The notes under the pieces are model-generated. The model saw nothing but the letters and a program-made list of their open reading frames with translations, searched no databases and was not told the DNA's origin. Positions 40,699 through 48,963 of a stretch of DNA of 64,000 nt are shown here, piece by piece. Every line of letters begins with the position of its first letter. Position 1 is the first letter of the stretch. A program made the position numbers and the translations under genes. The stretch spans positions 1-64,000 of the forward strand of contig JAFVDD010000051.1 in NCBI GenBank assembly GCA_017478725.1, in the 5' to 3' direction. Source of the DNA: Paludibacteraceae bacterium. Its GTDB lineage: Bacteria; Bacteroidota; Bacteroidia; Bacteroidales; Paludibacteraceae.

Positions 40699-42054
40699 AT
40701 GAAAAAACTATTAATTATCTTGCTCTCGGCACTTTCGCTGACAGCAATGTCACAAGAAGTTAAGAAAGTGGCAATACTGGATGTCATTGATAAAAACAAC
40801 GATGTTGATGATGGATTGAAGTTTATGCTTCGAGAAAATTTATCCGCAGCCATATCAAACACATCAGGCTATGAAGCATTTAATAGGACAGATATCTCTC
40901 TCATAGTAGAAGAACTAAATTTTCAGCGAACAGGTCTCGTCTCAGATCAACAAATAAGAAAAATAGGAGAAATGACCGGGACGCAATACATATTAGTAAC
41001 AGAAGTTGGAAAAATTAAAAATGATAAGAATAATATCATTCTTTCTGCGAAGTTGATAGATGTCGTAACAAGTAAAATAGTAAACAACACAGTTCCTGAA
41101 TATGTGTCAACAGATCCCACAATATTTCAACATTCCTGTATTGATTTAGCTAGCAAATTATTAAATTTTGATATCAAACCTAACGACCGTTTAGATAGTA
41201 ATACCCTATCTACAAAAGCATACACAAATAAAATAAAGGAAGATTCTTCAATGGGAAATATCATCAATAAGAATTTCTCAAAGCATCCATTTTCTATAGG
41301 TCAAGACAAAAGAGTTTATTTTTCACAAGGTAATTTACAATACAATCCATCAACCAATACGGTACGTTTCGCTGTACATCAATACGATTATATTAATTAC
41401 ATGGTAACCACAAAAGAATGGGATGATCTTTTGTACTGGGCGCCTAAAAATAGTTCCGACAAAGAAGAACAGGATTCGCCGGCTTTTGATTGGGGGCAAT
41501 ATCCAATAGTTAATGGAGGTAATGTGCCAAAACTATGGAGAACACTTCGCCCTAATGAATGGGAATATCTGTTTATATTTCGTAAAAATGCTCTTAACCT
41601 ATTTGCCCCAGCCAATATAAATGGTGTAAACGGGCTTATTATACTGCCTGATGAATGGAATCTGCAAGGATCAAAACGATTTAAAACAGCATCCCAAATG
41701 GGATTCAAGGAGTACAAAAATCCTTTGAATGGTAGTTATTGGGCTGTTGATGAGGGTTCATCTGCATCGAAAAATTACAAACGGAACACTTTTACTATTA
41801 GAGAATGGGAACAATTGGAAAAATCCGGAGCAATATTTCTTCCAGCGGCTTACTTTATTATATTAAATACAACAATAATACAGGAGGACGAGGGATACCC
41901 TGTAGGATATTATTGGAGTCATCATGCGCGAGGTTATCATAGAGACGACTGTCTAATGGATTTTAAAACATTTTGCGTGCATCCTATATTAGGCAGAGGA
42001 TTAGGAGACAGAGCTTATGTGCGATTGGTTCAAGACATTGTTGATAAAAAATAG
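40699..42054 (+). CDS. Secreted CsgG/FlgO-like protein with FISUMP-like C-terminus (family member 4)
   Basis: A 451-residue protein with signal MKKLLIILLSALSLTAMSQ. The N-terminal module (about 20-150: KKVAILDVID, FNRTDISLIVEELNFQRTGLVSDQQIRKIGEMTGTQYILVTEV) is the most CsgG/FlgO-like of the set. From about 195 the sequence switches to FSIGQDKRVYFSQGNLQYN..VRFAVHQYDYI, a domain frequent in Bacteroidota surface proteins of the FISUMP/formylglycine-like type. It ends with FCVHPILGRGLGDRAYVRLVQD. It starts 28 bases after member 3. Confidence 0.65.
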   Translation: MKKLLIILLSALSLTAMSQEVKKVAILDVIDKNNDVDDGLKFMLRENLSAAISNTSGYEAFNRTDISLIVEELNFQRTGLVSDQQIRKIGEMTGTQYILVTEVGKIKNDKNNIILSAKLIDVVTSKIVNNTVPEYVSTDPTIFQHSCIDLASKLLNFDIKPNDRLDSNTLSTKAYTNKIKEDSSMGNIINKNFSKHPFSIGQDKRVYFSQGNLQYNPSTNTVRFAVHQYDYINYMVTTKEWDDLLYWAPKNSSDKEEQDSPAFDWGQYPIVNGGNVPKLWRTLRPNEWEYLFIFRKNALNLFAPANINGVNGLIILPDEWNLQGSKRFKTASQMGFKEYKNPLNGSYWAVDEGSSASKNYKRNTFTIREWEQLEKSGAIFLPAAYFIILNTTIIQEDEGYPVGYYWSHHARGYHRDDCLMDFKTFCVHPILGRGLGDRAYVRLVQDIVDKK

Positions 42055-42089
42055 CATTTATGTTTAAAAACACTACACACTATCATATA

Positions 42090-43157
42090 ATGCAAAAACT
42101 ATTAATAATTTTACTATCAGCCCTTTCACTGACGGCAGTAGCACAGCAGCCCAATTGGTATAGTGACAGTGACAGGGATGCCAATTATCCGAAATGGCAG
42201 TATTTTACCAGTTTTGCAGAGGGGCAGAGGCAAAGCGGAGAGAGCATAGAGGCTGCTATTTCTCGCATGAAAAATGCTGCGCGGGTAGAGGCGGTGAGTA
42301 CCATTCGCGTGCATGTACAAAACACCACTATCAATCAGGCGCTCAGCCAGACACTGCGGACGATGGAAGGCACGTTCCGGCAATCGGCACGTGAGTTTTC
42401 TTCTGCCACTAAGACGACCGTGGACATGGAGATACCAGGGTTGCAAGTCGAGAGTTGGCGCAATCCGCAGACGGGAGATATTGCCGCTTTTGCGTATATC
42501 AAAAAAAGTACGCTCATCCGGCAACTAGAGAAGAAGATAACTGTAGCGCTTACCAAAATAGAGACCTCGCTTGACCAGATTGACCAACTCATCGCCACCG
42601 GGCAAAAGATGCAGGCACGCGAACTGGCGGAAAGAACGGTGCCGCAGTTTGTGGAAGTTGATGAGGCGCAGAAACTGCTTGCCGCGGTAGATGAGAACGC
42701 CGACGAGGAAAGTCTTCAACTGCAAGAGACGCGGACACTCCAGCACCGCCTGACAGGTATCATTGCGCAACTGAAAAACGGCATCAACATCTGCCTGATT
42801 TGCAGGGCAGATATGTTCGGGCAGGGATACAATGCGCTAAAAGGCGAGATACAAAGGGAGTTAAGTCCGATGGGCTGTAATTTCGTGACAGAAGGTGGCA
42901 ATCCGGATTGGACGATAACGGTTACAGCGAAGGCGCGGGAATATAACAAGAATGATTTTGGCGGCGTGAGTACGTATTATGCCTATGTGGATGCCAACAT
43001 CATTGTGGAGAAGACGACCACCGGCCAGCGTATTTACGAAGACGCCATCAGCGAAAAGGGCGGACATACGCATAACTACGAACAGGCGGCGCGGCAGGCC
43101 TACAAAGACATTTCGCCCCGAATCAGTAAGATCATCAAAGAACAGATACAGCAATAA
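42090..43157 (+). CDS. Secreted LPP20-like protein sharing the family signal peptide (member 5)
   Basis: A 355-residue protein with signal MQKLLIILLSALSLTAVAQ, again nearly the same at DNA level. The mature N-terminus (YFTSFAEGQRQSGESIEAAISRMKNAARVEAVSTIRVHVQN) is the LPP20/FlgT-like pattern. A helical middle (about 145-225) leads to a C-terminal alpha/beta domain (NPDWTITVTAKAREYN, VDANIIVEKTTTGQRIYEDAISEKG). The first domain relates it to 33389. Codon use is more G+C-rich than in members 1-4, so its history may differ. Confidence 0.6.
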   Translation: MQKLLIILLSALSLTAVAQQPNWYSDSDRDANYPKWQYFTSFAEGQRQSGESIEAAISRMKNAARVEAVSTIRVHVQNTTINQALSQTLRTMEGTFRQSAREFSSATKTTVDMEIPGLQVESWRNPQTGDIAAFAYIKKSTLIRQLEKKITVALTKIETSLDQIDQLIATGQKMQARELAERTVPQFVEVDEAQKLLAAVDENADEESLQLQETRTLQHRLTGIIAQLKNGINICLICRADMFGQGYNALKGEIQRELSPMGCNFVTEGGNPDWTITVTAKAREYNKNDFGGVSTYYAYVDANIIVEKTTTGQRIYEDAISEKGGHTHNYEQAARQAYKDISPRISKIIKEQIQQ

Positions 43158-43236
43158 GAAAGTTATTAATACTCTTTTTCATCCTCTCATTTACTGTCAT
43201 GGCGTAGCGCCCCAAGTTGGCTGTTATACATTAGAT
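43154..43236 (+). pseudogene. Remnant of a further CsgG-like family member
   Basis: Directly after member 5 the frame from 43154 reads (I)RKLLILFFILSFTVMA, stop, RPKLAVIH, stop. This aligns with MRKLLIIFLSALSLTVVAQKPKIAVY of member 3. The start has become ATA and the Gln codon TAG. Nothing more of the gene can be followed. The remnant shows that the family expanded and decays in place. Confidence 0.6.
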
Positions 43237-43357
43237 AATAATACTCATATGCCTTATGCCAAAGAAGCCGATGAAAAAGCCGCCATATATCTGCGTTGGG
43301 CTACACAATAAAACAAATAACAATATCGATTTATATAACTTTCTAAACTCTATCATT

Positions 43358-43789
43358 ATGGTTAAGAAATTCTATCCTCTTCTTCTTTTGTTCGCATTCG
43401 GTATGTTCATGACATCTTGTAAAGACCATCTAAATATAGGTGGCACCAGTTCTGCTACAATTTCAAGCATTGATACGACAACCTGTGTATGGACCTCTTA
43501 TCACATTACCAATAATGACACGATTTGCACATATGTGCTAGATAACACAAGAGTCAAAGCGGGAGAGACCCTCCATCTGGATGCCACAGCCAGTGGTAAG
43601 GCATCCAATTTACAAACGATATTGTCCATCAACTATGAAGACCCTATCCGTATTGAATCGTACCCCTATCATCTTGATTACGTGATACGTGAAGCAGGCA
43701 AGTTTAGGATCAAATTAGCCACCTCATACCATTACGATACGGCAGAAGTATCGGGTAGTTCCGAGTATTCATTCACCATTTTTGAATAA
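43358..43789 (+). CDS. Small lipoprotein, unknown
   Basis: A 143-residue lipoprotein; ATG 43358 gives MVKKFYPLLLLFAFGMFMTSC with lipobox MTSC. The mature part has an Ig-like beta pattern (TCTYV-type strands: TCVWTSYHITNNDTICTYVLDN, DYVIREAGKFRIKLATSY). No family is recognised. The upstream open frame lacks a plausible start. It lies between the CsgG-like cluster and a phosphatase-like gene. Confidence 0.6.
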   Translation: MVKKFYPLLLLFAFGMFMTSCKDHLNIGGTSSATISSIDTTTCVWTSYHITNNDTICTYVLDNTRVKAGETLHLDATASGKASNLQTILSINYEDPIRIESYPYHLDYVIREAGKFRIKLATSYHYDTAEVSGSSEYSFTIFE

Positions 43790-43803
43790 AATTACTGTAG
43801 CAC

Positions 43804-44373
43804 ATGGTTATTGATTTCTCCCGCCTGCAACAAACCCGTATTCCTGACCTAGCGGCCGTTTATGGCGGTGCGCGGGGCAGAACGATGTCCTCGCGACATC
43901 AATCTTACGCATGGCGGGCGCTGCAGGAAGCAGGCGTGACAACCCTCATCGACTTGCGCGAAAAAGACCACACTGACCGCTTGCCCGCTTTGTGCGAAGA
44001 ACACGGCATACAGTATTTCCACTATCCGGTGGATACCTCTGCCGAGGCCATCGACAGCATGGTGACGCTCTTCCCTGAATTGTGCCGCTGTATCGATGCC
44101 GGCTCTTTCTATATCGCCTGCGCGATGGGTCTGCACCGCACCGACATAGCCCTGTGTGCTTATTGGCTTTTCCATGGTGCTGACCAAGGCCAAGAGCCGC
44201 CGCACATACACGGCTACCGTCAAGAAGACGGCCACCGCATCGACAAAATCATGCGTGTCCTCAATGCCATGTATCAAGCCTTCTCTGAAAGCAACGGCAC
44301 TGAACCGATAACGCAGGAAGAATTCCGTAAACGGAAAAATACAATCATACAACAAACGAACAATCAACTATGA
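43804..44373 (+). CDS. Dual-specificity/tyrosine phosphatase-like protein
   Basis: A 189-residue protein with the cysteine phosphatase fold pattern: VTTLIDLREKDHTDRLPALCEEHGIQYFHYPVD and the P-loop ACAMGLHRT, i.e. Cx5R with Cys106 and Arg112. The usual His before the Cys is Ala. The substrate is unknown; small phosphatases of this type act on phosphotyrosine, phosphoinositides or nucleotides. The stop overlaps the next ATG (ATGA), so the following lipoprotein is co-translated. Confidence 0.7.
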   Translation: MVIDFSRLQQTRIPDLAAVYGGARGRTMSSRHQSYAWRALQEAGVTTLIDLREKDHTDRLPALCEEHGIQYFHYPVDTSAEAIDSMVTLFPELCRCIDAGSFYIACAMGLHRTDIALCAYWLFHGADQGQEPPHIHGYRQEDGHRIDKIMRVLNAMYQAFSESNGTEPITQEEFRKRKNTIIQQTNNQL

Positions 44374-45362
44374 AAACCTGCCACTATTTGCTGGTACTCG
44401 CCCTGTCCATTACGCTCTTGGGCTGTAATCGCGCCCAATCGCGTACAGAAAACAATGACAATCAGTTGCTTTTTGCCACGGAGATGCCTGACGAGGAAGA
44501 AGATGACGAGGTCAGCATCGTGTCCTCGCCGGACGGAAGGATATGTCTCTATCGCCGGAATATCCAGACAAGAGACGCATCCATGGGCTGGAGCATTATC
44601 TATGACGTCAAAGATGACGGCATGGTTTATACCTATGAAGGACTGCCGGATTGGGAAGGGGAACCGGCTACCTTGCAGCGGATATATTCGCTTCCTCATC
44701 CGCGGCGGCACCTGTATCTATTCGATGCTTTCTTCCGCATCAGCGGTTCTTACGGCTATCAGGCATTTGTAGCGTACGAGTTGACCGGTCACGAACTCAA
44801 ACGCGTAGCCGTTCTGACAGACGAACAGGGAGACCTTTCTGCGGAAACGGGATTCGAGTACAATTTCGCCGATTATTATTTCCGCTTTGCCCGTGCCCTT
44901 GAATATGATTACCAATATACATGGGATGAAGAAAACGGCATCCTCTATTATCCGCTGTTGCAAGAGGACAGTTATCAACTCAACGACCGCTTCATCGTCT
45001 ATCGATGGAACGGCAAAACGATGAAACCCACTACGGATACGGTCTGCAATCCGAGACTTTATGAGCCGCTGCGGAACTACGTATCATGCCTTCAGCATAC
45101 CAAGGCCGGATATGCCCAGGTGCGAGTGGACAGTTTGCCGGACGGACGGCTGCGCTATACGGCATGGGACAGAGAGCAGAATGTCGCTTCCAAACCCAAC
45201 ATAATCCTATTCGGCAAACGAGAGGGAGATGAATATCATTTCTATAACCCGCCCACCTACACCTATGTTGTCACAATAGAAGACATTCCTGAGGTGCATG
45301 TATATTATGGTGATACTATTGGACAATTAGACGAACTTGCTAATTCATATACAGAAAAATGA
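44370..45362 (+). CDS. Lipoprotein, unknown, 330 residues
   Basis: A lipoprotein (MKTCHYLLVLALSITLLGC, Cys19). The mature part is rich in acidic and aromatic residues and beta strands (GRICLYRRNIQTRDASMGWSIIYDV, YQAFVAYELTGHELKRVAVLTD, LYDAFFR-type repeats), perhaps a propeller- or WG-like fold. No catalytic motif is visible. It overlaps the phosphatase gene by four bases, and the next gene starts 22 bases past its stop. Confidence 0.6.
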   Translation: MKTCHYLLVLALSITLLGCNRAQSRTENNDNQLLFATEMPDEEEDDEVSIVSSPDGRICLYRRNIQTRDASMGWSIIYDVKDDGMVYTYEGLPDWEGEPATLQRIYSLPHPRRHLYLFDAFFRISGSYGYQAFVAYELTGHELKRVAVLTDEQGDLSAETGFEYNFADYYFRFARALEYDYQYTWDEENGILYYPLLQEDSYQLNDRFIVYRWNGKTMKPTTDTVCNPRLYEPLRNYVSCLQHTKAGYAQVRVDSLPDGRLRYTAWDREQNVASKPNIILFGKREGDEYHFYNPPTYTYVVTIEDIPEVHVYYGDTIGQLDELANSYTEK

Positions 45363-45384
45363 CTGTTTAATATTGCACGTAGCT

Positions 45385-46398
45385 ATGAATCAGACCAACC
45401 CGCGTATCCTCACAGAGGACACCATCCGCAAAGCAAAACTGAAACTTACTACCAATTATAATCCGGAGCACCTGCTTCAGTGGGCGCATAGTGCCAATTT
45501 CCAAATGATTGTCGAAATAAAGGCCCGCAAAAGAGAGTGGCAAGCGGTGCTTAAAGATGGGAAAGAAGGACGAGAGGCTAAGTTTGAAGTTCGAACCCCT
45601 TGGAGCGACCCTACTGATTGTATGGATGCACTCATCGCTACAATCTATTATGATCCGCATTCCGGCTTAGGGGTGGACTACACATTCAGTATCACCGAGC
45701 GATTCTTTGCTATCGGTCTATGCGGTTCATATGTAGTGGAGAGCCCTCTCTTCCATTGTGCTACAGAGCAGCAACTGATAGATTATCTCGATGACGATGA
45801 GACACCTTTCAAACGCTATTTGCATCTGGAGCACATCATGGAGCAAATGCAAAACTCCGAGCGTGGACGCGAAATGGGTCGGCAGTTACGTGCCCAGCAA
45901 AAAGAAAAAGCACGGAGAGAACAAAACGCGCAGAATACCGATACTACTCCGACATACGAACAACTCTGTTCCGACCAATACAGGCAACATCCCTACGAGA
46001 CGCGGGATCTGGATGAGCAAATGTCGATGGTTCGTCAGAGTATCGGCGGCTGGTGGAAACCGCGCTTCCTGATAGACCGTCGGCATAAAAGCGTTTGCGA
46101 ATTTATGGACGAAAGCGAACATCTTCTTACCATCACGGATGATGATATCGACTGGGGCAGTCTCAATGGTCTCCCTGCAAATCTCATTCAGCGTGTACGC
46201 GACCGAAACGGACATTTCCCTGTGCTCATCAGTCATTTCCATGATGGCAATGCCGGAGTACAATGGCAAATCAACCCCGATGGCCGCTATTTCATGGACG
46301 ATGACGGATTCGGCATGACAGATGACGAAGAGATAACTCTTACGGGAACCATCGACCGAACAGGAAGAGTGATTATCAAATTTTGCTATAAAAGGTAA
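45385..46398 (+). CDS. Unknown soluble protein, 337 residues
   Basis: Read from ATG 45385 (MNQTNPRILTEDTIRKAK); the open frame starts earlier but overlaps the preceding gene. There is no signal peptide. An N-terminal alpha/beta part (FQMIVEIKARKREWQAVLKDGKEGREAKF), a helical Arg/Gln/Glu linker near 175-200, and a C-terminal part with many Asp/Gly turns (GNAGVQWQINPDGRYFMDDDGFGMTDDEE). I do not recognise the family. Confidence 0.6.
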   Translation: MNQTNPRILTEDTIRKAKLKLTTNYNPEHLLQWAHSANFQMIVEIKARKREWQAVLKDGKEGREAKFEVRTPWSDPTDCMDALIATIYYDPHSGLGVDYTFSITERFFAIGLCGSYVVESPLFHCATEQQLIDYLDDDETPFKRYLHLEHIMEQMQNSERGREMGRQLRAQQKEKARREQNAQNTDTTPTYEQLCSDQYRQHPYETRDLDEQMSMVRQSIGGWWKPRFLIDRRHKSVCEFMDESEHLLTITDDDIDWGSLNGLPANLIQRVRDRNGHFPVLISHFHDGNAGVQWQINPDGRYFMDDDGFGMTDDEEITLTGTIDRTGRVIIKFCYKR

Positions 46399-46776
46399 TA
46401 CTATTTATAAGATGATGGTATAAACAGAGAACTCTGTATATGGTCTATTAGAAAGGTCTCTTTATGTAACTGAAAAATTAATGATTTATCTCTGGAACAC
46501 CAGACTGGACCAATATAAAAATGCAGAGAAAACTGAAAAATCCTGCACAATTCCGGAGAAAACTGAAGAAAACTGTAAACGCCAATCCCCCGCATCGTAT
46601 CTTTGTACTCGATTTAGGGAGCCATAGGACAAAGTCGTAAGAGCAGATCAGATACAGCAAAGAAACCGGATAGATATCCGTCTATGACGTCCGTAATGCA
46701 AACGAGGTGGTAACGAGAATGGAGCGACAAGAACTATATACGGAGATATAAGAACGTTGATAGCAACAAATTACAA

Positions 46777-46804
46777 AGTCAGACCCGCATTAACGGGTCT
46801 GACT
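46777..46804. other. Perfect 11-bp inverted repeat
   Basis: AGTCAGACCCG (46777-46787) and CGGGTCTGACT (46794-46804), loop CATTAA. The plus-strand sequence after it is GCAAAAAAAA, so it is not a standard plus-strand terminator. The minus strand has TTTGTAATTTG after the stem. Confidence 0.75.
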
Positions 46805-46825
46805 GCAAAAAAAATCCCTTTTCGC

Positions 46826-46856
46826 TTGCGTATGTGCAAATTTTGTAGTATCTTTG
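46826..46856 (+). promoter_or_regulatory. Promoter of the transglutaminase-like gene
   Basis: TTG at 46826-46828 (in TTGCGTATGTGCAA), 20 bp, TATCTTTG at 46849-46856. Confidence 0.85.
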
Positions 46857-46923
46857 CAGCGGAATTATAAGGGACGATATTACAAATAAGAATTACGAAA
46901 CACACGATTTAAGAATTAGAAAG

Positions 46924-48396
46924 ATGAAAGGTTATACGATTTTAGGGATTGCGCTGGCAATGGCTATGAGTGCCATGGCGCAGCAGAACAGTTTCGACGA
47001 GTTCCGTCAACGCCAGCAGGCCAGTTTCAATCAGTTCAAATCCGACCGGCAGGCGGAGTTTGACGAGTTCCGCCGGCGTGTCAATGCCGAGTATGCCGAG
47101 TTCATGCGCAGGCAGTGGGAGGAGTTTCCCGTGCAGGAGGCAGAGCAGCCCAAGAAAGAGCCGGAAGTCAAACCTATCCCTGCACCACAGGAACCGATTG
47201 ACACCAAGCCCGTGGAAATCAACGTAAAACCCGTGGTGGTCGTTATCCCGCAGCCCGAACCCGAACCCGAACCTATTGCGCCTGTCAAACCCAAAGAGGA
47301 GCCCTACAAACGCGTCAGTATCAACTATTTCGGTACCATCACCACTATCGGTTTCCCGCAGAACGACCGTCTGCATATCGCCGCCCTCAACGAGAACGCC
47401 ATAGCCGATGCCTGGCAGGAGTTGGCAAAACCTCAATATGACATCACCGTCAAAACAGCGATGGACGCACGCAAAGCCGCCAACCTGTGCGACTGGGGAT
47501 ACATGCTGATGCTGCGCGACGCATGCGAGAAACAATACGGCAAGACCAACGAGGCGGTGCTCGCACAAGCCTATCTGATGGTTCAGTCCGGCTACCGCAT
47601 CCGTCTGGGCATGGCCGACAACAAACTCTACATGCTCGTTGCCAGCGATTACGACATATTCGATTATGTCTATTACACGCTTGGCGGCTGCAAGTTCTAT
47701 CTCATCAGTTCCGACCAATGCAAGAGCATGCAGATCACCCAGGCCAAATACGGCAAGGAACGTGCGTTATCGATGCAGATAGCCAAACTGCCCAAACTCA
47801 ACTCAGAGCCGACACCCAAACGCACACTCACGTCCAAAAAGGGCGTCACCACTTCGGTGTCCGTCAACCGCAACCTGATCAATTTCTTCAACTCTTATCC
47901 GCAAGCCTGCGTGAGCGGCAAACAGAATACCCGTTGGGCGGCTTACGCCAACACGCCGCTGGACAAATCCGTCAAAGACATGCTCTATCCGTCTTTGAGA
48001 AAAACCATCGAAGGCATGAGCGAGCGCGAGGCGGTAGCTATCCTCCTCAACTGGGTACAGACCGCCTTTGAATACAAATACGACGACGAGGTGTGGGGAC
48101 ACGACCGCGCTTTCTTTGCCCAAGAGACACTCTTTTATCCCTACTGCGACTGCGAGGACCGCTCCATCCTGTTCTCGCGCCTGGTGCGCGACCTGGTGGG
48201 ACTGGACGTAGTGCTGCTCTATTACCCAGGACATCTGGCTACAGCCGTCGCATTCAGCCAAGAAGGCAAAGGCGACTATCTGACCTACAAGCAACGCAAA
48301 TACATAGTATGCGACCCGACCTACATCAACGCCGGAGTAGGACGCACCATGCCGGGGATGAACAATCAGGAAGCACAAATCATCGCACTCAAGTAA
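46924..48396 (+). CDS. Secreted transglutaminase-like protein
   Basis: A 490-residue protein with signal peptide (to about residue 20). Residues 22-65 hold Phe/Arg/Gln repeats (FDEFRQRQQASFNQFK, FDEFRRR). A Pro/Glu/Val linker follows (about 75-130). The C-terminal transglutaminase/protease-like domain has Cys410 in CDCEDRSILFSRLVR, His in YYPGHLATAV and Asp in CDPTY as a Cys-His-Asp triad. It could crosslink or cleave envelope proteins, but the substrate is unknown. The next two genes follow at 6 bases and with overlap. Confidence 0.75.
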   Translation: MKGYTILGIALAMAMSAMAQQNSFDEFRQRQQASFNQFKSDRQAEFDEFRRRVNAEYAEFMRRQWEEFPVQEAEQPKKEPEVKPIPAPQEPIDTKPVEINVKPVVVVIPQPEPEPEPIAPVKPKEEPYKRVSINYFGTITTIGFPQNDRLHIAALNENAIADAWQELAKPQYDITVKTAMDARKAANLCDWGYMLMLRDACEKQYGKTNEAVLAQAYLMVQSGYRIRLGMADNKLYMLVASDYDIFDYVYYTLGGCKFYLISSDQCKSMQITQAKYGKERALSMQIAKLPKLNSEPTPKRTLTSKKGVTTSVSVNRNLINFFNSYPQACVSGKQNTRWAAYANTPLDKSVKDMLYPSLRKTIEGMSEREAVAILLNWVQTAFEYKYDDEVWGHDRAFFAQETLFYPYCDCEDRSILFSRLVRDLVGLDVVLLYYPGHLATAVAFSQEGKGDYLTYKQRKYIVCDPTYINAGVGRTMPGMNNQEAQIIALK

Positions 48397-48402
48397 AGGC
48401 AC

Positions 48403-48963
48403 ATGACGAAAACCAACAAGGTCATAGGAATCATCTTGGCGGCAGCGCTGGCGATTGGAGCTGCCGCAGGTGTGGTGTGGTATTCCGGCATGCTCGCCAG
48501 CCAGGAAACAGAGAAAGCCGCTGAGCCGGAAGCGGAACCTACGGTTGCGGAAGGACAGACCCGGAACGGCGAAACCATGCTCAACGATCATGCCACACAC
48601 GGCGCCGTGTATTTCGCTGAAGAGCAAGCCGAGGCTGATCCTATGCTCGTAGGCAAATGGCGCAATACGGACAACCCGCAATGGTACAAAGTTTTTTACG
48701 ACGACTACGACGAAGAGGAAGAATTATTCTGGGGTAAAGAATGGAACGAAGCCGATGACGTAGCGGAGGAAGATCTGCGCTACCACGGCAACGGATGGTT
48801 CCGGTGGGACACCTACGGAGAGACGCTCCGTGAGTTTGCCACCATGGACTCCAGAGACGTGCCCATTGCCAAAATCTATGTGATTGACTACCTGTCACCC
48901 GACTCGCTATCCTATCACGAAGACCAATCACCCAAACAGGTTTACCAATTTACACGACCATAA
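48403..48963 (+). CDS. Membrane-anchored unknown protein
   Basis: A 186-residue protein with one N-terminal membrane helix (VIGIILAAALAIGAAAGVVWYSG), probably an uncleaved anchor, then an acidic periplasmic domain (QWYKVFYDDYDEEEELFWGKEWNEADDVAEEDLRYHG). No known family. It starts 6 bases after the transglutaminase-like gene, and its stop overlaps the GH53 start (TAATG), so all three probably form an operon. Confidence 0.65.
   Translation: MTKTNKVIGIILAAALAIGAAAGVVWYSGMLASQETEKAAEPEAEPTVAEGQTRNGETMLNDHATHGAVYFAEEQAEADPMLVGKWRNTDNPQWYKVFYDDYDEEEELFWGKEWNEADDVAEEDLRYHGNGWFRWDTYGETLREFATMDSRDVPIAKIYVIDYLSPDSLSYHEDQSPKQVYQFTRP

Larger units (their letters stand above)
46399..46923. other. 525-bp stretch without a gene
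   Basis: No plausible coding frame. It holds a GAGAAAACTGAA pair (near 46522 and 46556), an isolated TATCTTTG box at 46598-46605 without a good -33 box, a strong hairpin at 46777-46804 and the promoter of the next gene. A short RNA starting near 46612 is possible. Confidence 0.5.

Noticed and set aside
43250..43309. A 20-codon frame beginning MPYAKEADEKAA
   Set aside because: Too short, no relative recognised, and it lies in the decayed region after the CsgG-like cluster.
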